10,407 bases of DNA. Origin: Acidimicrobiia bacterium (lineage in GTDB: Bacteria; Actinomycetota; Acidimicrobiia; Acidimicrobiales; AC-14). Each line of letters starts with the position of its first letter. The stretch's first letter is position 1. The notes under the pieces are model-generated. The model was not told the DNA's origin, ran no database searches, and saw only the letters and a program-made list of their open reading frames with translations. The position numbers were made by a program, and so were the translations under genes. Shown in pieces: positions 5,897 through 10,407 of this stretch. The stretch is from contig JAFAUA010000092.1 of assembly GCA_019243595.1 (NCBI GenBank), positions 1 to 10,407 on the forward strand, written 5' to 3'.

Positions 5897-7305
5897 GGCG
5901 GCGCTTCCTCCTCAGCTTCTTCGTCTTCACCGTCCTTGTCCTCGTCGGCCTCGAACTGCCGCTGGGGACCGTGTACCGCCAACGGGAGCGCCAGACCGTC
6001 ATCGACGGCCTCGAGCGCGATGCCACCGCAGTGTCGGCCATCGCCCTCGACGACTTGGAGCACGGCGACCTCGCCAGCCTGCGCACGTTCAGCGACCGCT
6101 TCGGAGGTCACGAAGGCGAGGGCGTGACGATCTTCGACAACGCCGGGCGGGTGCTCGTCGCCGTCGGGCGCACGCCATCGGGTGCGATCAGATCCGACCT
6201 GAGCGCCGAGCTGCGCCGGGCCCTCGCCGGCGCCAAGCCGTCGGGCATCGTGCACCGTCCGGGACCCGATCTCCTCTACGTCGCGTCGCCGATCGGCACC
6301 GGTCGCTCGGCGCTCGGCGTCACCGTGATCGCGGCCCCTACGAGCGACCTCGAACAGCGCATCCAACGGAACTGGGTGCAGCTCGGCGTGGTCGGCGTCG
6401 TCGTGCTGGCGGCCAGCATCGGGCTCGCCCTGTTGCTGGCGCGCTCGTTGCTGCGGCCGCTGTCCGAGCTTGAGGACGCGGTCGCCGGCCTGCAGGCGGG
6501 AGACCTCGACACACGCGCCGCCACGTCGGGTCCGCCAGAACTGGCGAGCGTGCTTCGCCGGTTCAACACGATGGCCGACCGGTTGCAGGAGCTCGTCGAG
6601 GCCCAGCAGGCGTTCGTCGCCGACGCGTCCCACCAGCTGCGAACGCCGCTCACCGCGCTGCGGCTGCGCCTGGAGACCCTCGACTCCGACGCCGCTGCCG
6701 CCGACCACGTCGAGGTCGAAGCCGCCATCGCCGAAGCCCATCGCCTGTCGCGACTCGTCGACGGGTTGCTGGCGCTGGCGAAGGTGGAAGCGAGCAAACC
6801 GGCGCGCAGCGCCATCGACGTGTCCGCCGTCGTCGACGACCGAGTGCAGGCCTGGGCCCCGCTGGCCGAGGAGCATGGCGTCACCCTCCGTAGCCGGGCG
6901 CCGCAGTCGCTGCGCGCGCTCGCGGTTCCCGGCTTCATGGAACAGGCGCTCGACAACCTCATCGACAACGCGCTCGAGGTGAGCCCGGATGGCTCCGCCG
7001 TCGAGATCTCGGTCAGGCCGACCGCGAGTTGGGTCGAGATCCACGTGGTCGACGAGGGCCCGGGCCTGAGCCCCGCCGAGCGGGACCGGGCGTTCGACCG
7101 CTTCTGGCGCCAGGACAGCTCGGTACGCGCCCAGGGCACGGGGCTGGGACTGTCGATCGTGCGCCAGCTCGTGCGCGTAAGCGGCGGTGAGGTGGAGCTG
7201 TTGGCCGGCCACCGTGGCGCCGGTCTCGACGCCGTCGTACGCCTCGAACCTTCGCCCGCACGGACGAGTCGCGTCCTGGATGACCAGGACCTGGCGGTCC
7301 CTTAA
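5893..7305 (+). CDS. HAMP-domain sensor histidine kinase, partner of the upstream response regulator
   Basis: A 470-residue membrane kinase. TM1 is at ~5-24 (FLLSFFVFTVLVLVGLEL). An extracytoplasmic sensor region at ~25-160 shows no motif I can name. TM2 is at ~163-183 (QLGVVGVVVLAASIGLALLL), and HAMP spans ~184-236 (LRPLSELEDAVAGLQAGDL). The dimerisation/phosphoacceptor domain has His247 in ASHQLRTPLTALRLRL. The HATPase domain has the N box with Asn355 and Asn359 (LDNLIDNALEVSP), the G1 box VDEGPGL (386-392), an F box (FDRFWRQ) and the G2 box GTGLGLSIV (415-423). All catalytic motifs are intact, so it should be active. It starts at GTG 5893 inside the regulator's stop, which indicates translational coupling. 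It autophosphorylates and passes phosphate to Asp55 of the regulator. The sensed signal is unknown. Confidence 0.95.
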   Translation: MRRRFLLSFFVFTVLVLVGLELPLGTVYRQRERQTVIDGLERDATAVSAIALDDLEHGDLASLRTFSDRFGGHEGEGVTIFDNAGRVLVAVGRTPSGAIRSDLSAELRRALAGAKPSGIVHRPGPDLLYVASPIGTGRSALGVTVIAAPTSDLEQRIQRNWVQLGVVGVVVLAASIGLALLLARSLLRPLSELEDAVAGLQAGDLDTRAATSGPPELASVLRRFNTMADRLQELVEAQQAFVADASHQLRTPLTALRLRLETLDSDAAAADHVEVEAAIAEAHRLSRLVDGLLALAKVEASKPARSAIDVSAVVDDRVQAWAPLAEEHGVTLRSRAPQSLRALAVPGFMEQALDNLIDNALEVSPDGSAVEISVRPTASWVEIHVVDEGPGLSPAERDRAFDRFWRQDSSVRAQGTGLGLSIVRQLVRVSGGEVELLAGHRGAGLDAVVRLEPSPARTSRVLDDQDLAVP

Positions 7306-7340
7306 CCTTCCGTTTCCCCGTGTAGACGTACGTTCGCGTC

Positions 7341-7802
7341 ATCTCAGCTTCCGACGTCGAGTCGTTCCCCAGCGGGACGGAGATCGGCGGTCACGACGAG
7401 CTGCTGCAGTTTCCGAGCGGCGACACCGTCCGCATCCTCGTCGACAGTCGTGCGTCCGACCGCGCCCTCGCCGTCCTGGACTGCACGCACGTCCCCGGCC
7501 CGACCGAGCGCCACATCCACGCCGACGCCCGCAAGGCGGTCTTCGTGCTCGCCGGCCACTACCGCTTCGACATCGGAGGCGAGGTCATCGTGGCGGGGCC
7601 CGGCGATCACGTGTTCATCGGTCGCGGCGTGCCGCATGACTTCATTGTCGGCACCGGCGCCGGGCGCGCCCTGTTCGTCTTCTCGCCCGGAGGCATCGAG
7701 GACTACTTCCGCGGCCTAGCGGCGATGGACGGTGCCGCTTCGCCCGTGGCCGTCGACGAGCTGAAGCGCCGCCACCACATCGACCCGGTCAACCCTTCAT
7801 AG
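7341..7802 (+). CDS. small single-domain cupin protein; start codon unclear
   Basis: A ~153-residue beta-barrel of the cupin superfamily. The frame is open from 7326, just after an in-frame TAG at 7323. It contains no ATG, GTG or TTG until GTG 7545, which lies after the first cupin motif and would delete half of the barrel. I therefore place the start at ATC 7341 as a placeholder. Counting from there, motif 1 is GPTERHIHADARKAVFVLAG with His58 and His60, and motif 2 (PGDHVFIGRGVPHDF) has His99. The usual motif-1 Glu is occupied by Lys65, so the metal site may be altered or lost. Metal-binding cupins include many dioxygenases and isomerases; which this one is cannot be said. It follows the kinase by 35 bases on the same strand. 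Possible explanations for the missing start are a rare ATC start, a sequencing error (GTG at 7320 directly before the TAG is in frame), or a decayed 5' end. Confidence 0.72.
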   Translation: MSASDVESFPSGTEIGGHDELLQFPSGDTVRILVDSRASDRALAVLDCTHVPGPTERHIHADARKAVFVLAGHYRFDIGGEVIVAGPGDHVFIGRGVPHDFIVGTGAGRALFVFSPGGIEDYFRGLAAMDGAASPVAVDELKRRHHIDPVNPS

Positions 7803-7850
7803 GAGGCCGAGCAAAGGTCGCAGGCGGGGCCGTTTCGCGAGACTCCATGG

Positions 7851-10067
7851 GTGAACGAGGCAGCCGCGGCGGGCGGCGGGGATCCTCACGCCTATGAGCA
7901 GCGCTACATCGAGGGGCTCTACCGGCGTCTGAGCGAACTACGGGCGCAGACGTCGGCGAGGCTGGCGGACGTCCGGCTGCAGCACACGCGCCACCAGCAG
8001 AACCTGCTCGAGCGCGACGCCGAGATCCATCTACTCGAGGGCGCCCTGGCCCGGTACGACGTCGGCGGCGGCGCGCTCTGCTTCGGGCGCATCGACATGG
8101 CCGACGCCGCCCGCTACTACATCGGCCGCCTCGGACTCTCCGACGAGTCTCTCGAGCCCCTCCTTGTCGACTGGCGAGCGCCCGCCGCCGAGCCCTTCTA
8201 CCGGGCGACGCCGGGCCAGCCCGAGGGGGTCGTCCTGCGCCGCCACCTCCTGTGCGAGGGCCCACGGCTGGTCAGCATCGACGACGAGGTCTTCGACGAA
8301 TCGGCCCTGGCCGAGGACCAGCGCCAGTCGCTGCGCGGCGAGGCGGCGCTGATGTCGGCGTTGCAGCGGCGGCGCACGGGACGCATGGCCGACATCGTCG
8401 CGACGATCCAGGCCGAGCAGGACGAGATCATCCGCTCGCCCCTCGAAGGCGTGCTGCTCGTGCAAGGCGGCCCCGGCACGGGCAAGACCGCGGTCGCCCT
8501 GCACCGCGCCGCGTACTTGCTCTACACCCACCGCGAACGACTGTCGGCGCGCGGCGTGCTCATCGTCGGCCCCAGCACCGTGTTCCTCCGCTACATCGAG
8601 CAGGTGCTGCCGGCCCTGGGCGAGACCGGCGCCGTGCTGGCGCGCGTCGGCGACCTGTTCCCCGGCGTGTCGGGGCGCGCCCCGGAGACGCCGGCTGCGA
8701 CCGAGGTGAAGGGGCGGGCCGCAATGGTCGACGTGCTCAAGCGGGCAGTTCGCACGCGCCAGCGCATACTGCGCGAGGACGCCCTCATCGGCTTCGGCGC
8801 CCTGCAGCTGCGCGTCACACCCGCGGCCTCGCGCGCCGCAAGGCGGCGGGCGCGGGGCACGGAGCTCCCGCACAACGCGGCGAAGACCGTGTTCGACAAC
8901 GCCCTTCTGGACGCACTGGTTGACCAGGCCATGAGCAAGGACGCCGGACTCGGACGCTCCGAGGGTCACGTCCGTCGCCGCGAGCTGCGCGCCTCGCTGC
9001 GAAGGAGCTGGGAGTTCCGCGCCGTGGCCTATCGGTTGTGGCCGGCGCTCACACCGATGGAGCTGCTCGCCGACCTGCTCAGTGCGCGCGTGCTGATCCG
9101 GGCCGCCGGTCGCGGCCGCCTGTCCGAGGACGACGTGGCCGCGATCCACCGCCCCATTGACGAGGCCGCGCCCAACGACCGCGGATGGTCAGCCGCCGAC
9201 ATACCCCTTCTCGACGAGGCCGCCGAGCTGCTTGGAGAGATCCAACGACGGCCCAAGCGGCGCCGGCAACGACGCAGCTCCGAGGAGGACGAAGGCCCCG
9301 ACACCCGGACGATCGAGGAGATGGCGCGGGCCGACCGCAGCTGGTTCTACGGGCACGTCATCGTCGACGAGGCGCAGGAGGTGTCGCCGATGGCGTGGCG
9401 CATGCTCGTGCGTCGCTGCCCCCAGCGGTCGATGACGGTGGTCGGCGACTGGGCCCAACGCAGCGTCGACTGGGGCGCCAAGGGCTGGGAGGGCGCCCTC
9501 GGCGCGGCGGCCACAGAACGCCTTCGCATCACCGAGCTATCCGTGAACTACCGCACACCCGAGGAGGCCATGGCGCTCGCCGGGCGCCTGCTCGCCGAGG
9601 TCGACCCCGACCTCGAGGCGCCGAGCGCCATCCGCAGCAGCGGGTTCAACCCCTGGTCGCTCCAGGCCGCGCCCGGTGCCCTCGGTGACGTCGCCGCGGG
9701 TGTCGTGGCCGCCGAGCTGCGTGCGGTCGGCGACGGCCGGATCGCCGTCGTCGCCCCCGAGTCGCTTCGGCGTGCCGTGGGCGACGCCCTGCGTCTCGGA
9801 CTGGGCGACCGGGTGTCGGCGGACTCGGGCTCGGCGCTCGACCGTCCCGTCGCCGTCTTCGGCGTGGCCGACGTCAAGGGTCTCGAGTTCGACTCGGTGG
9901 TGGTCGTCGAGCCGGCGGCGATCGTCGACGCGTCGCCGCGCGGAGCCAACGATCTCTACGTTGCCCTCACGCGGACGACCAACCGCCTCGGATTGCTGCA
10001 CACGCGCCCGCTGCCGGACGCGCTGTCATCGGCCCGCCAGGTCGCATCGATCACCGAGATCGGCTGA
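7851..10067 (+). CDS. helR: HelD/HelR-like RNA polymerase-associated ATPase (superfamily 1 helicase fold)
   Basis: 738 residues. HelD-family proteins use a UvrD-like ATPase core to pry stalled RNA polymerase from DNA; actinobacterial HelR members have been linked to rifampicin tolerance. The N-terminus has a coiled-coil-like arm (~12-70) and the family stretch LLVDWRAPAAEPFYRAT (104-120). The SF1 motifs are complete: Walker A GGPGTGKT (206-213), Walker B VIVDEAQE (503-510), VVGDWAQRS (530-538), SVNYRTPEE (564-572), VKGLEFDSVVVV (675-686) and YVALTRTTNRLGLL (703-716). The region between Walker A and Walker B (~260-460) is long, as expected for the clamp-contacting insert. A basic then acidic run (RRPKRRRQRRSSEEDEGPD, ~466-484) precedes Walker B. 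GTG 7851 is the first possible start after the in-frame cupin stop 17 codons upstream; the ribosome-binding site is weak. The ATPase call is firm. HelR versus another UvrD-like subgroup is likely but rests on N-terminal resemblance, and I saw no rifampicin-associated inverted repeat upstream. Confidence 0.9.
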   Translation: MNEAAAAGGGDPHAYEQRYIEGLYRRLSELRAQTSARLADVRLQHTRHQQNLLERDAEIHLLEGALARYDVGGGALCFGRIDMADAARYYIGRLGLSDESLEPLLVDWRAPAAEPFYRATPGQPEGVVLRRHLLCEGPRLVSIDDEVFDESALAEDQRQSLRGEAALMSALQRRRTGRMADIVATIQAEQDEIIRSPLEGVLLVQGGPGTGKTAVALHRAAYLLYTHRERLSARGVLIVGPSTVFLRYIEQVLPALGETGAVLARVGDLFPGVSGRAPETPAATEVKGRAAMVDVLKRAVRTRQRILREDALIGFGALQLRVTPAASRAARRRARGTELPHNAAKTVFDNALLDALVDQAMSKDAGLGRSEGHVRRRELRASLRRSWEFRAVAYRLWPALTPMELLADLLSARVLIRAAGRGRLSEDDVAAIHRPIDEAAPNDRGWSAADIPLLDEAAELLGEIQRRPKRRRQRRSSEEDEGPDTRTIEEMARADRSWFYGHVIVDEAQEVSPMAWRMLVRRCPQRSMTVVGDWAQRSVDWGAKGWEGALGAAATERLRITELSVNYRTPEEAMALAGRLLAEVDPDLEAPSAIRSSGFNPWSLQAAPGALGDVAAGVVAAELRAVGDGRIAVVAPESLRRAVGDALRLGLGDRVSADSGSALDRPVAVFGVADVKGLEFDSVVVVEPAAIVDASPRGANDLYVALTRTTNRLGLLHTRPLPDALSSARQVASITEIG

Positions 10068-10070
10068 GCA

Positions 10071-10150
10071 CAAAACCCTCTCCAAGTCCACAGGATTGCC
10101 CGGGTCCGTGCCCGTCTGAGGCCCCGAAACCAGACGTGGAGAGGCTTTTG
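10071..10150. repeat. nested inverted repeats downstream of the HelR-like gene; possible terminator or structured RNA
   Basis: The outer arms caaaaccctctcca (10071-10084) and tggagaggcttttg (10137-10150) pair at 13 of 14 positions. Inside, cgtctg (10113-10118) and cagacg (10131-10136) form a perfect stem directly stacked on the outer one, and cggg/cccg (10101-10104, 10111-10114) could form another hairpin. The A-run on the left and TTTT on the right would suit a bidirectional terminator, four bases after the HelR-like stop. The branched layout could also be a leader RNA of the next gene. Confidence 0.5.
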
Positions 10151-10246
10151 AACACTTGGTGAACGTCGTCACAAAGGCGGCACAGAACTGGGTCCCCGCG
10201 CCATCTCTTGGGTAGACCGGTCTGATTCAGAAAGGGAGGTCGTTCG

Positions 10247-10407
10247 ATGTCCCTTCCCTCCGCCGAGGCTCGCTCAGCAACGACGCGGGTCACGCGCACT
10301 TTCGCTTTCATCGATCTCTGCGGTTTCACTGACTTCTGCGACAGCTATGGCGACGACGCGGCCGTAGGCGAGCTGGTCAAGCTGCGCGCCAGCGTGCGCG
10401 CCGCCGC
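10247..10407 (+). CDS. class III adenylate/guanylate cyclase-like protein, N-terminal fragment (runs off the window)
   Basis: The first 53 codons of a gene whose 3' end lies outside the window. After a ~17-residue unstructured start, the sequence TFAFIDLCGFTDFCDSYGDD (18-37) matches the opening of class III nucleotidyl cyclase domains. Asp23 is at the first metal-binding position, followed by the typical GFT. These enzymes make cAMP or cGMP from ATP or GTP. The second metal Asp and the substrate-specifying residues are beyond the edge, so activity cannot be judged. ATG 10247 has a strong Shine-Dalgarno sequence, GGGAGGT (10234-10240), six bases upstream. A 10-bp palindrome, agaccggtct (10214-10223), lies just before that and could be an operator. 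The cyclic-nucleotide-binding protein at 4672-5100 is a conceivable receptor for its product. Confidence 0.8.
   Translation, partial: MSLPSAEARSATTRVTRTFAFIDLCGFTDFCDSYGDDAAVGELVKLRASVRAA

Noticed and set aside
5539..7212. 557-residue open frame on the minus strand opposite the histidine kinase
   Set aside because: It lies fully antisense to a kinase with every catalytic motif intact. Its translation is Arg/Gly/Asp/His-rich with no recognisable domain, as expected for a shadow frame in GC-rich DNA.
7803..7850. Rifampicin-associated regulatory repeat upstream of the HelR-like gene
   Set aside because: The 48-base gap shows no matching inverted repeat by eye. The perfect AGGAGG at 7801-7806 has no start codon at a usable distance.
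8031..9149. 372-residue open frame on the minus strand opposite the HelR-like gene
   Set aside because: Antisense shadow of a strongly supported ATPase gene. The composition is shadow-like and there is no domain pattern.

Overview
The window looks like chromosomal DNA of a high-GC Gram-positive bacterium, most likely an Actinomycetota member. The evidence is uniformly GC-rich coding, frequent GTG starts, a HelD/HelR-type RNA polymerase-associated ATPase of the actinobacterial kind, and an ECF sigma factor with a long membrane-linked C-terminal extension. Acidimicrobiia or Thermoleophilia would fit, but that is a guess from style and not from a marker gene. I see no insertion sequence, phage gene or CRISPR array.

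Layout, left to right. (1) 2-1173, plus strand: the end of one ABC-3 family metal-ion transporter permease, then a complete second permease that overlaps it by 4 bases (ATGA). (2) 1116-3635, minus strand: a small unrecognised protein that overlaps the permease 3' end tail to tail, and a 656-residue protein joining an ECF sigma factor to one predicted membrane helix and a predicted extracytoplasmic Asp-box (BNR-like) beta-propeller. (3) 3807-5100, minus strand: tRNA-Arg(CCT), a universal stress protein gene broken by a one-base frameshift, a 332-base gap holding a 26-bp perfect palindrome, and a stand-alone cyclic-nucleotide-binding domain protein. (4) 5219-7305, plus strand: an OmpR-type response regulator and its HAMP-containing sensor histidine kinase, overlapping by 4 bases. 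(5) 7341-10067, plus strand: a cupin protein with no ordinary start codon, then a HelR-like helicase-family ATPase. (6) 10068-10246: a gap with nested inverted repeats. (7) 10247-10407: the start of a class III adenylate/guanylate cyclase-like gene that runs off the window.

The genes read as a mixed stress-sensing and signalling neighbourhood: a membrane-linked sigma factor, a two-component system, a universal stress protein, a cyclic-nucleotide receptor domain, a nucleotide cyclase domain and an RNA polymerase recycling factor. Only the two permeases and the response regulator/kinase pair are tightly coupled. Any wider functional link is inference from proximity. The most unusual item is the sigma factor-propeller fusion, which looks like a one-component transmembrane transcription switch with no separate anti-sigma gene beside it.
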